Below, piece after piece: positions 23,658-31,526 of a stretch of 31,526 nucleotides of DNA. The translations under genes were made by a program, and so were the position numbers. The stretch lies in contig CAXIUT010000086.1 of assembly GCA_964035545.1 (NCBI GenBank), forward strand, positions 1 to 31,526, written 5' to 3'. The notes beneath the pieces are model-generated. The model did not search any database. It saw nothing but the letters and a program-made list of their open reading frames with translations, and was not told where the DNA came from. The stretch's first letter is position 1, and every line of letters starts with the position of its first letter. The DNA is from Bugula neritina. Lineage: Eukaryota; Bryozoa; Gymnolaemata; Cheilostomatida; Bugulidae.

Positions 23658-23981
23658 ATGCTAATTCTGTTATATTCTGACCCGAAAATCTCTCATAAAT
23701 ATTATCTAATACAACACATAAAATAACTTAAATCAACCTACTCAAGCTAGCCAAAGCTGTAAGGGAATAACGAACCAAAGGAAAATCAAAGTATAGAATC
23801 GAATGAAGTTAATCAAAGTATAACATTGAATGAAGCTAATCAAAGTATAACATCGAATGAGGCCAATAGAAATATAACATCAAATGAAGTCAATCAGAAT
23901 AGTTTATTGAAAGTAGTTAATTGGATATAAAAACATGATATCGATATAAATAGGAGGATATTAGATAATTAATTGATTTGA
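23658..23981 (+). CDS. Small ORF with 9-residue tandem repeats (doubtful gene)
   Basis: 107 codons from ATG 23658 to TGA 23979, between the divergent Rad6 and RTF1 genes. The centre consists of five diverged 27-bp units in frame, giving NQSIESNEV, NQSITLNEA, NQSITSNEA, NRNITSNEV and a weaker fifth. The 27-base period keeps the frame, and changes between units are a mix of silent and replacement, which is compatible with coding. Against it, the ORF fills a promoter region, leaves only 16 bases before the RTF1 ATG, and has no recognisable family. It could be a short protein, an upstream ORF of RTF1 or non-coding repeats. Confidence 0.3.
23796..23930. repeat. 27-bp imperfect tandem repeats between RAD6 and RTF1
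   Basis: Five successive copies of a unit like AATCAAAGTATAACATCGAA + TGAAGCT, with increasing divergence to the right. They lie in the shared intergenic space of the divergent Rad6 and RTF1 genes and stay in one reading frame (see the ORF at 23658-23981). Confidence 0.8.
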
Positions 23982-23997
23982 ATATTAAGATATATAA

Positions 23998-25215
23998 ATG
24001 AGTCGTCCTCAAAAGAAGAGTTACGCTCAGAAGGTAGATTTTTCTGACGAAGAGATCTACTAGTAGATAAAAGACCAAATCAGATAAATCAAAGAAAGCA
24101 ACCTCAAAAAAGTAGAATAGCAAACCCAAATAAACGACCTCTACATGAATCGCAAACAGTAGAAGAGGAAGCAGAAGTATATAAATAATAAAAACAACAA
24201 TTAAAAACTTAATCTTCACGAGGTGGTTATCAAGCAAAGGGATTCATCTGATGATGAGGAAGGTGAAATTCATTAAAAACCTATCAAATCATAGTTCATA
24301 CAAAATGATTTCAATTTTTAGGGGGTGCCTTCGATTAGCAATTTAGGCGACCATATTAGACCACTAACACTAACAAGAAACAAGATAGTTGATTTGCTAA
24401 ATTCTAGGAAGTTTTAGGAATTGATGAAAGGATGTTTTGTGAGGTATTTGATTGATTCTACGATCAATTCAAATAATAATTCTTATATTATTGCGCAGAT
24501 AGTTGGGGTAACTGAGGGAAATAAGGAATATCAGGTGAATAGTATTAAGACTAAGGTGTTACTCAAGTTACAGGAAACTTCTGATAGCGTAGTAACTTTG
24601 TCTTTGCAGTTGATATCTAATCAGCATCCTCCGGGAGGGCTAGAAATATAGAAATGGTTGCAAACTAATAGAAACAAAATACCAAAATAGAAAGAATTGA
24701 AAGAGAAGTTATAGGAACATAACAAGTTGTTGGTGTAGCAGTTGAGTTCAGTCGAAATAGATTCTAATATTTGGAAAAAAGCACAAAGAATAGCTGAAAT
24801 GTTAGAATAGCCTAAAGAAGATATCAATTTATTACTTGATTTCGTGGGATAGAAACTGCATAATTTATAGGCCAGGATCGATGAGTAGATAATAGGTCGA
24901 AATACTAAGGGAGATCTTTCAAATTTACAGAAAGAGGCTAAATAGAGTAAAGAGGTGCACTAGAAGTTGTTGAAGATCAGAGAGAGTTATATGAAGAGCA
25001 GACAGGCTGCTGAGAAGTTGAATGCTCCTAAGAAGTAGAAGAAGTATAATATGAATTTGATTGAGTAGAAGAGAAAGGACTAGATCAATGAGAAATGTAA
25101 GGCTAGGACATTGATGTTGGCTACTTATGAGGGCTTTGTGAGGTTGAAGCAGAATATATTGGAGAATCATATGAAGTATAATTTTGTACTTGATGAGGAA
25201 GATATGCAATATTGA
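23998..25215 (+). CDS. RTF1: RTF1-like Paf1-complex subunit (Plus3 domain)
   Basis: 405 residues, no intron, ATG 23998 to TGA 25213. RTF1 is the Paf1-complex subunit that binds elongating RNA polymerase II factors through its Plus3 domain and stimulates Rad6-dependent H2B ubiquitination through an N-terminal region. The Plus3 domain spans about residues 122-222: PLTLTRNKIVDLLNSRKF, then MKGCFVRYLID, an IIAQIVGV strand, YQVNSIKTKVLLKL and the closing SNQHPPGGLEIQKW. A short acidic stretch (DSSDDEEGE, about 82-90) precedes it. The C-terminal 180 residues are charged helices with Q/K-rich coiled-coil character. Compared with about 550-700 residues elsewhere it is compact. It is divergent from the Rad6-type E2 and converges with the next minus-strand gene (36-base gap). 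Confidence 0.88.
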
Positions 25216-25251
25216 TTGATAAATAAACTATTAATAATTATTTTTGTATTA

Positions 25252-26423
25252 TCATGCTTCTTTTTTAATCCATTTTGACATGAAATTGCTTTGTTTTGAC
25301 ATTTAATTTTGTTGACTTTGTTTTTTACTTTATTTTGGATATTGATTTTTTATTGATTATTTTGATTATGTCTTCTTGACTTTTGTCTGTTGTGCATTAT
25401 TTGATGCCTTGATCTATAGTTTTTATTTCATTGCGATTGGTTTTTATTCTCCTGAATCTGACTGGAACATCATCTTTTTGGCTTCTACTTGTTTTTATAG
25501 GTTGTTATTTATTTTTGGTTACTATCTGTCTTCTTGTGTTGATATTGGTTTTTCATTTATTTATTTTTATGCTGTTGATGTTTGTGGTTTGATGTTGTAA
25601 AGAGCAATTGATGATTTAACTTATTCTTATTCATCTGAATCTGACATAAACAACATCTTTTTAAATTTTACTTATTTGCTTGCATCCATTACCTTTGATT
25701 ATTTGTTTATTTTTGGTTCTTCTTTTGGCTTAGATTATACTTTCTGTTGGAATAAACTACTTTTAACCTATTTTGTCTTTTTAGGCTTATCAAATGATTC
25801 ATTCTTTTTAGGCCTATCAAATGATTCATTCTTTTTAGGCTTATCAAATGACGCAACCTTTTGCATCTTTTTTGGTTTATCATCTTTTTGACTAAATTTC
25901 TCATCTTTTTGACTAAATTTCTCATCTTTTTGACTAGGTTTATCAAAAGAGTCAGCTTTTTGAGATATTGGTTATTTATTGATTTGATTTTTCGAGCAAT
26001 ATTGATGAGTTTTCCTCAAACAAGTACTTTTTACTTAAGCAATAACTTGATCAATAGATATATCTTAATGATAAATAGCTCTTATTTTGATTTATCTAAT
26101 ATTTTATTTTTTGAATTAACAACTCATAGAATTACTTTTTACATCCATATGTTCAATCTTATTTAAACTAGTTGTTTCAAAAGCCATAAATCCTTCTTTA
26201 ATTAATACTACATCACATAAAAATTAATATGGTTATTGTCTTTGATTTTTGTATTAGTCTAGTACTCCACTAATCACTTGATTTGATGTTAATCCTTGAT
26301 TTGATGTTAATCCTTGATTTTGTAATAGATTTAGTAGATCTTGGAATCTTTATTTATATTGAGGTACATGAAGTATCCTTTGGATTGAAGATGGGTATCG
26401 ATTTATTGGTAAATGGCGCGCAT
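25252..26423 (-). CDS. Lys/Gln-rich protein with short tandem repeats
   Basis: The model complement(join(25252..26347,26368..26423)) gives 383 residues. The long frame is certain from 26187 (ATG, MAFETTSLNK) to TGA 25252 and is open well upstream of that without an ATG; a 20-base segment at 26348-26367 joins it to an ATG at 26423 (MRAIYQQIDTHLQSKGYF). The N-terminal 150 residues look folded (VISGVLDQYKNQRQQPYQFL). Then come three copies of FSQKDEK-type and three of KKNESFDKP-type repeats, two short Ser/Asp motifs (MSDSDEQ, QSDSGEQ) and a basic end FMSKWIKKEA. The layout of a small folded head plus a long basic tail recalls DNA polymerase delta subunit 3, but no clear PCNA-binding box is present, so I leave it unnamed. 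It converges with RTF1. Confidence 0.65.
25777..25857. repeat. 27-bp tandem repeats (x3)
   Basis: Three adjacent 27-base copies at 25777-25803, 25804-25830 and 25831-25857. On the minus strand they encode the nonapeptide KKNESFDKP and variants, inside the K/Q-rich gene. Confidence 0.85.
25881..25943. repeat. 21-bp tandem repeats (x3)
   Basis: Three adjacent 21-base copies (CATCTTTTTGACTAAATTTC + T), the third diverged at its end. On the minus strand they encode the heptapeptide FSQKDEK in the K/Q-rich gene. They keep the reading frame. Confidence 0.85.
26281..26316. repeat. 18-bp tandem repeat (x2)
   Basis: Two perfect copies of ATTTGATGTTAATCCTTG with a partial third. On the minus strand they give the doubled hexapeptide QGLTSN near the N-terminus of the K/Q-rich protein. 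Confidence 0.8.
26348..26367 (-). other. Candidate 20-nt intron
   Basis: On the minus strand GTACCTCAATATAAATAAAG. It connects the only plausible start (ATG 26423) to the long frame of the K/Q-rich gene, which has no in-frame ATG until 26187. Total coding length after removal is a multiple of three. Confidence 0.5.
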
Positions 26424-26524
26424 ATTTTATCTTGAAATTCTAATATTATTATTAATTAACAAGAACTAATAGAACATAAACTATTTTAATATCAATAAAT
26501 ATCAATTAAGCAAAATTATGCAAA

Positions 26525-26725
26525 TCAATTTTATTTAACTTTTTTTTATTTGAATGCTCTTTCAACTTTATCTGAAAAGCTATCGCTAGATTTCCACATT
26601 TGAGGACAAGCCAGACAGCACCAGATACCAACGGCTAGCAGGTGGACAAGTATCAGGACATATACTACAACTTTGATGGTCGGGTTGACTTATCCCATGA
26701 AGTCGAATGCGGAGAGGGTCTACAT
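26525..26725 (-). CDS. Small single-pass membrane protein
   Basis: 66 residues from ATG 26725 to TGA 26525. A short polar N-terminus (MQTLSAFDFMGQVNPTIK) is followed by one strong hydrophobic segment (VVVYVLILVHLLAVGIWCCL) and a basic tail with SDSFSDKVERAFKQ. No signal-type cleavage site is obvious, so an anchored small protein is likely. It lies 74 bases from the divergent TIP41-like gene and 101 bases upstream of the K/Q-rich gene on the same strand. Family not recognised. Its hydrophobicity profile and fully open frame support a real gene. Confidence 0.6.
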
Positions 26726-26799
26726 GATTATTAATATCTTATTTATGTCAAATCACGTGTGGAGAGTAATTAAATTGATTAGATTTTAAATATATTTGA

Positions 26800-27630
26800 A
26801 TGAAGGAGTCTGAGGCTGGTCTTGGGAATTGGGATTTCAAGTTTAGAGAAGGCGGGTTGGGTAAATCTGAATAGATGGATGCTATTACGACTGATTGTAA
26901 GCTGTTCAGGGCACCAACTATCATATTTCCTCAAAACGAAATGAAAATAATTGATAAAGGAGGAAATATCCAAATAACCTTCAACGCTAAGTAGGCTTTG
27001 AGGTTTATTAATTACTAGGTGAGGCAGAAACAGTATAATGCTGTTGATTCTCCTGGATAAATAAATACTATAAGCTATATTCCTAAAAAATTACATGTGA
27101 AACATGCATAGCATTGGAAGAGTATATAGAAACCTAAGGACATTGAGATAACATAGATAAAGTAGTGTTCTGATAGTTTTTTTTTATCAACTTTCAAAGG
27201 ATTGGTCGAGGGAAAGGTAAAAGTGTAGAAGGTAAAGGAGCCTGTAATACCGGTTGAAAAGTTAGGTCCATAAAACCCAATAACTTTCTATAACCAGGGA
27301 TCGTTATACTAAGATGAACTAGATGACAATGGACTGATTCAGTATTAGTATAAATTCAGGACGATGGCTACTTGTTGGTTCGCTTTGATAAGAAATTATG
27401 CTCGCATTGATTCAGTGACAGTGATCATATTCGATACTAGAATGTATTGGGAGCAGGGATGGAACAAAGTAGCTAGACAATTCATGGTTAAATAAATCAA
27501 CTGGAATTAGTTGAAATAGAAAGAAGGGTAGTTGCCTGGAGGATGGAGGATGAATCCTAATCAATCGCATATACTTTATCCTCATTTGAAGGAGGTCTTC
27601 GGGGAGAACTAGTTTATTCATTATGGTTGA
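26800..27630 (+). CDS. TIPRL: TIP41-like protein (TIPRL), PP2A-type phosphatase regulator
   Basis: 276 residues, no intron, ATG 26800 to TGA 27628. TIP41/TIPRL binds the catalytic subunits of PP2A, PP4 and PP6 and, in yeast, acts in TOR signalling through Tap42. The family core is clear: ITFNAKQALRFINYQ in the first third, then EKLGPQNPITFYNQGSLYQD leading into DELDDNGLIQYQYKFRTMAT, the hydrophobic CWFALIRNYARIDSV, and IIFDTRMYWE, which matches the DTR motif of the family. The N-terminal 35 residues carry the GNWDF-type opening. It is divergent from a small membrane protein (74 bases) and converges with the next minus-strand gene (52 bases). Gln codons are mostly TAG. Confidence 0.9.
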
Positions 27631-27682
27631 TGTTGATTGAATTATTTTTATATTATTAAATTATTAGATAATTGTGGTTTTA

Positions 27683-29404
27683 TCATAGGACAGTTTGTAC
27701 AAATTTTTATACTTACACCCATAGGTATCTTTCTTTGATAAAATTTTTAATCATATTTTTGACCATCTAATTTTATTACCTAACCACTTTTATAACTGAA
27801 TTCTGATCCAAGTTATTTTTATTTTATCCGATTATTGAATTTTAGTAGATATCGATTTGTCTTTGAATGATGGCTTTTTTTTATAACAGAGTCCATGAGT
27901 TAAGAAGTTGATTTTCGGTATTAATATTTACAGAATATTATCTTATTATTCTGGGCATATTGGTCATGATATCTTCTTCATTCATTTTATAAAATTATGA
28001 ATATATTTGTTGTAATTTAGTCAATTATTTTGACTATTTTTATTATGTTTATGGAGTTATTACTTATTTTGGTCTTTTATTTTATAATTATGTTTTTAAG
28101 GTGTCGTTTATTTTCTTTTTATCTGTTAGTTCTTTTTATATTTTTTTGTTTTTATTTGTATTATCTGTTATTTATTTTTTCACTTTTCTTACTTAGATTT
28201 CATGATCTTTCTTCTTCTTTTGGACAGTATTTTCTTTGTTCACAATATCATCGTTTAGCTTATTACTTTAATTTACTATTCTTTATTTCTTTTTATCCAG
28301 TTAACTCTATTGAACTGTTGGTATTTGAGGTGTTTGTACTTGAGGTGCAACTGTTTTAGGGAGGGTTTTGAAGGATTTGCTTTTATTTGGTTTTTATTAT
28401 TATTTTTTTATGATGCAACAACCTGAATAAAGTGATATTTTATTGAATCCTTGTTTTAATAATTATTTTGAACAAAAACTATAAGCAGATGATATTTGAT
28501 TAAACAATTTGATTTTATTTGCATTTTATTGCATAGATTTTTAATATATATTTTTGAAGCCAAATCGAACAATCTTTTTTTATTTATCGTTTAAACATAA
28601 GATAGCTTTATTGACATTATTAACATACAATAATTGATTTTTCAATTTATTAAAAGCCTATCTAACTTTATTTCTTCCAAAAAGATGTAACAAATTGCAA
28701 ATATTTTATTTACTTTTATTTCCATTATTTTTAATATGATCTCCTATCATACTAAATGATTATTTATTGATTTTAGTTGTATTATTTTTTAGTTTATCAA
28801 TAAATAAAGAATACCAATTAGACTAATATTTTTTAGATAGTTGAATAGTGGCTAGTATTAGACATTTAGATTATATGTTTATTTTTGTTTTAGTTGTTGT
28901 TTTGTTTTACTTTAGTTTTGAAAATGATGTTTTTATATTGTTTTTTAGACATCTAGAAATGATATAAATTGTTGATATTGATTTTTTCAATAGAATTTTA
29001 GGATGTTACTATTCTTTTTATTCTACTTTTTGTCTAGGAGATAGTATCTTGGTTGACATTTTTGCTTATTATTTCTTTTATGTTATGCTTTGTTTCTTTG
29101 ATTCAGGAGATTGAGGGGTTTCAGTAGGCGATGCTATTCTTTTTATTTTGTTGAAAGATGGTTCTTAAGGTGTAGGTGATTTTGCTGTCTATTTAGTTCT
29201 ATTAGTTCTTGATATAACTTTTGGTCTTTAGTGTTTTATTTACTGTGTTGGAATTTATGATATTTATGAGGTGGCGTTGGTTTGTTCGGCTGTTGTTGTA
29301 CCTCGTTTGCTTGTTCTGGCAAATTTATTTGGAGATAGTATTGAACTATTCGGTGAGTCTTATTCTTTAATGGGTTAGATTGGTTTTTTATGTCTAGAAA
29401 TCAT
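27683..29404 (-). CDS. Long basic protein with helical repeats and coiled coil
   Basis: 573 residues in a single TGA-free frame from ATG 29404 to TGA 27683. Family not recognised. The first 150 residues are disordered and Ser/Thr/Pro/Lys-rich with SP sites (DSPNSSILSP, ASPTETPQSP). Residues about 150-330 contain several units of about 30 residues with a shared pattern, a hydrophobic helix then a basic stretch and F-x-x-hydrophobic (TSFSKLKQ, QAFNKLKN, FGFKNIYQK, QGFNKIS). This is faintly like Sfi1-type centrin-binding repeats. A Lys/Gln/Asn-rich coiled coil follows (about 370-470), and the C-terminus is a more hydrophobic domain (ERYLWVQVQKFVQTVL). The plus-strand hydrophobic ORF at 28030-28359 is its shadow. 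It converges with TIP41 and is divergent from the last gene (137 bases). Confidence 0.75.
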
Positions 29405-29541
29405 GATAGATTTTTTAGATTGTGATTACAATATATTTTATCAAATGGAAAACAAAATAATAAGTTTATCATCTATATCATTTGGTTAGAAATAGATAAT
29501 AATAGATAATATGAATAAGTAGTTTCTACTATAAAAGATAA

Positions 29542-31369
29542 ATGAATAATAATTCTTATAAGTTTATTGATTTTAGTCATAGATTATATAATACCGATAG
29601 CAATAATCTCCATGAATAAGAACTACTATCCAATAGATTTCTAGGCCCAATATTAAGGTAGTATATAGATAACGAAGACACATCATAGAAGATGATATAG
29701 ATATCTAAAAAGTACAGAGAAATGATACTTACATTTGAACCTGATGCTACAGATATCTTATAGCAAAATTTATCTAATATTCTTGAAGAAATATAAGAAT
29801 GGCAGATGTAATTTAGAAAGGAGAGTAGTTATCTATTAATATAGCTATTTATTCGTAATTTGCTAATGGTCAGTTGTTGGCCTAGAGACGGAAACATCCT
29901 CCATAAATGTGTCCATAATGTGGGTAATAAATTAAAAAACCTATTCAATGCTAATTTTGTGCATAAATCTTTTGCAAAAAATGTTGTAGTAGAAGTCGAG
30001 CGATACCTTTTCTTGCGAAAGAGGGGAGATTATGCTGTGAAAATTGTCATTGGAAATTCGTAAAGTTGTTTGATAATAAGGTATTTATCTTGTTATTTAG
30101 TATTTTTATTAAGAAAAGGAGAAATTGATTAATGTTATTAATTTTGTGAGAAATAAAACTAATAGGATCAATTAGAAAGTTAAAATTAAACAGAAAGAGT
30201 TGGATTAGATTAGAAATGAAAAGAGAGATAAGAAGATAAAAGAAAATGTGAAGGAAAAAGAGATTCAAGATTAATAGAAAAAGTTAAAAGCTCTTGAGGA
30301 ATAGTTCAAAAAAGTTATAGCTGATAAAGCAGAGTAAATCAAGTTATAGCAGAAAAGGAAATAATAAAAATAAAAAATATAAAAATAATAAAAATAAAGA
30401 GCCTAAAGATAAAAAATTAGATACTAAATATTAAAAAAATAAGAATAATAGCGAAGACTAAAAGAAATAGCAAAGGATAAATCTGAATAATCAAAATAAA
30501 ATGGATAATAGAAGATAGAATAATAAAAGAAAAATTAATAAAAAGCAATTCAATAGAACTAAATGCAGTAACAGTTGAGAAAGAAAGAGTAGTAGATATA
30601 ATAGCTAAGGAGACAACTTCAAAATAGTGCCAAAAAATCATAGAGATCATAAAATTCGACTAGTTCAAAAAAGTAGTCATAGACTCCTAAGCAAAGTATA
30701 AATTCGACTTAATAAAAATAAAAACAAATTAACTCTGCAACAACAGAGTTATCATAGAAAAGTCGGTCTAGAAAACAAAGTTCATAAATATAGAAAAAAT
30801 CTTAGAAAAAAGATTAAATTAAATTGATCTAACCATCTCATACAAGTCAAAGTGGAGTCAAAAGAACATCAGTGGTTGAATCTAAGTAGACAGAGTAAAA
30901 TGAGGAAATAAAGCCAGAATCAGAGTTGGAGAAAAGTTTGGCCAAAATGTTCAAGATCAAGAATGATGATCAGAAATCAGTGGTTAGCAGATTATCTAAA
31001 ACATCTAAAAGCGTAATTGATATGTCTGTAAACTAATTGCTTTCTTTGAAGATTCCTTTGGCTCGTTCTAGTTCTAAAGTAGAAGCACCTGAACAAATTT
31101 CAGCTAAAAAAAGCTAAACATCAAGTGAAAATGCTCTAAACTAGGAGCCAAGGACCCCTCTATCTACTCTTTCTTCTCCTAAAATCTAGCATCGCAATTC
31201 TTTGAAGATATAGGAATTGAATAGTCCTGAACTAGACAAACAGTCAGTGCAGATAAACCGTGACCAGATAATTCGTAATTCAAGTTTGATATCATCTTCT
31301 GCTAAGGATCAGACGATACCTTAGACTGGTGATATGGATAGTAATAAGTGTAAATGCGAAGTGATGTGA
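29542..31369 (+). CDS. Coiled-coil protein with C-terminal CaaX-like box (telomere-proximal)
   Basis: The model join(29542..30099,30119..31369) gives 602 residues. Exon 1 encodes a folded-looking region of about 186 residues (MNNNSYKFIDFSHRLYNTDS..., LLIQLFIRNLLMVSCWPRDG, FVHKSFAKNVVVEVERYLFL). After a 19-base GT..AG segment the frame continues into a very Q/K/R-rich coiled coil of about 170 residues, then a Ser/Thr-rich disordered tail. The last residues are NKCKCEVM followed by TGA: Cys-Glu-Val-Met fits a CaaX prenylation box with Met at the end, which is typical for farnesylation, with a second Cys two residues before. The exon 2 frame has no ATG near its start, so splicing to exon 1 is the simplest model. 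It is the last gene before the right telomere, ending 71 bases from it. No family recognised. Confidence 0.7.
30100..30118 (+). other. Candidate 19-nt intron
   Basis: GTATTTTTATTAAGAAAAG. Among all GT..AG pairs that restore the frame here, it is the one that matches the 19-22 base size and GTA start of the other candidates; a 22-base option (30092-30113) also fits the frame. Confidence 0.5.
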
Positions 31370-31440
31370 TATTAATGAAATTATAAGTTTTATTTTCTTT
31401 ATATTTTTAATCAATTATGATGTTTTTATATTATGCTTCA

Positions 31441-31526
31441 GGGGTTGGGGTTGGGGTTGGGGTTGGGGTTGGGGTTGGGGTTGGGGTTGGGGTTGGGGTT
31501 GGGGTTGGGGTTGGGTTGGGGTTGGG
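31441..31526. repeat. Right telomere, G4T2 repeats
   Basis: GGGGTT repeats run to the end of the window, the G-rich strand being 3' as expected for a right end. One unit (31513-31517) is GGGTT instead of GGGGTT. The 71 bases between the last stop codon and the repeats hold nothing recognisable. Confidence 0.99.

Noticed and set aside
25861-26166. Plus-strand 101-residue ORF rich in Phe/Leu
   Set aside because: Antisense of the FSQKDEK repeats and preceding region of the minus-strand K/Q-rich gene.
28030-28359. Plus-strand hydrophobic 109-residue ORF
   Set aside because: Antisense of the Lys/Gln/Asn-rich coiled coil in the minus-strand gene 27683-29404, whose frame is open for 574 codons.

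Overview
This window is a complete small chromosome from a ciliate macronucleus. It starts in C4A2 telomere repeats (1-81) and ends in G4T2 repeats (31441-31526). The DNA is AT-rich. The genes make sense only if TAA and TAG are read as glutamine and TGA is the sole stop: conserved genes (BiP, RTEL1, Rad6, RTF1, SNF5, TIP41, eS28) run through many TAA/TAG codons and then end at TGA. GGGGTT telomeres, this code and candidate introns of about 19-22 bases suggest an oligohymenophorean ciliate (Tetrahymena/Paramecium side). The species cannot be named from the sequence alone.

Layout. After the left telomere a block of minus-strand genes runs from 193 to 8898: a coiled-coil protein, an RTEL1-type iron-sulfur helicase with a C-terminal RING-like domain, a SPRY-like protein, a SAPS-like phosphatase regulator and a METTL21-like methyltransferase. 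A plus-strand SNF5 gene with an AT-hook follows (8997-10134). Next come minus-strand genes: a small membrane protein, a 1520-residue helical protein (possible Scc2/NIPBL cohesin loader), a small ORF, ribosomal protein eS28 and a paralogue of the small membrane protein. The centre-right holds plus-strand genes: an unknown basic protein, ER Hsp70 (BiP), a MORN-like protein and a RING membrane protein. The RING gene converges on a minus-strand Rad6-type E2, which is divergent from RTF1. The right arm has a repeat-rich K/Q protein and a 66-residue membrane protein (minus), TIP41 (plus), a long basic protein (minus) and a coiled-coil protein ending in a CaaX-like box (plus), then the telomere.

Genes are packed tightly, with most gaps 35-160 bases; the longest gene-free stretches are about 300-390 bases. 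Several genes are frame-broken at short GT..AG segments, which I interpret as introns; they were found only because they shift the frame, so introns of 3n length would have been missed. Functionally the chromosome groups chromatin and genome-maintenance genes (RTEL1, SNF5, RTF1, Rad6, possible Scc2) and two regulators of PP2A-like phosphatases (SAPS-like and TIP41). Rad6 and RTF1, which act together in H2B ubiquitination in other eukaryotes, are divergent neighbours here. No tRNA, mobile element or CRISPR array was seen.
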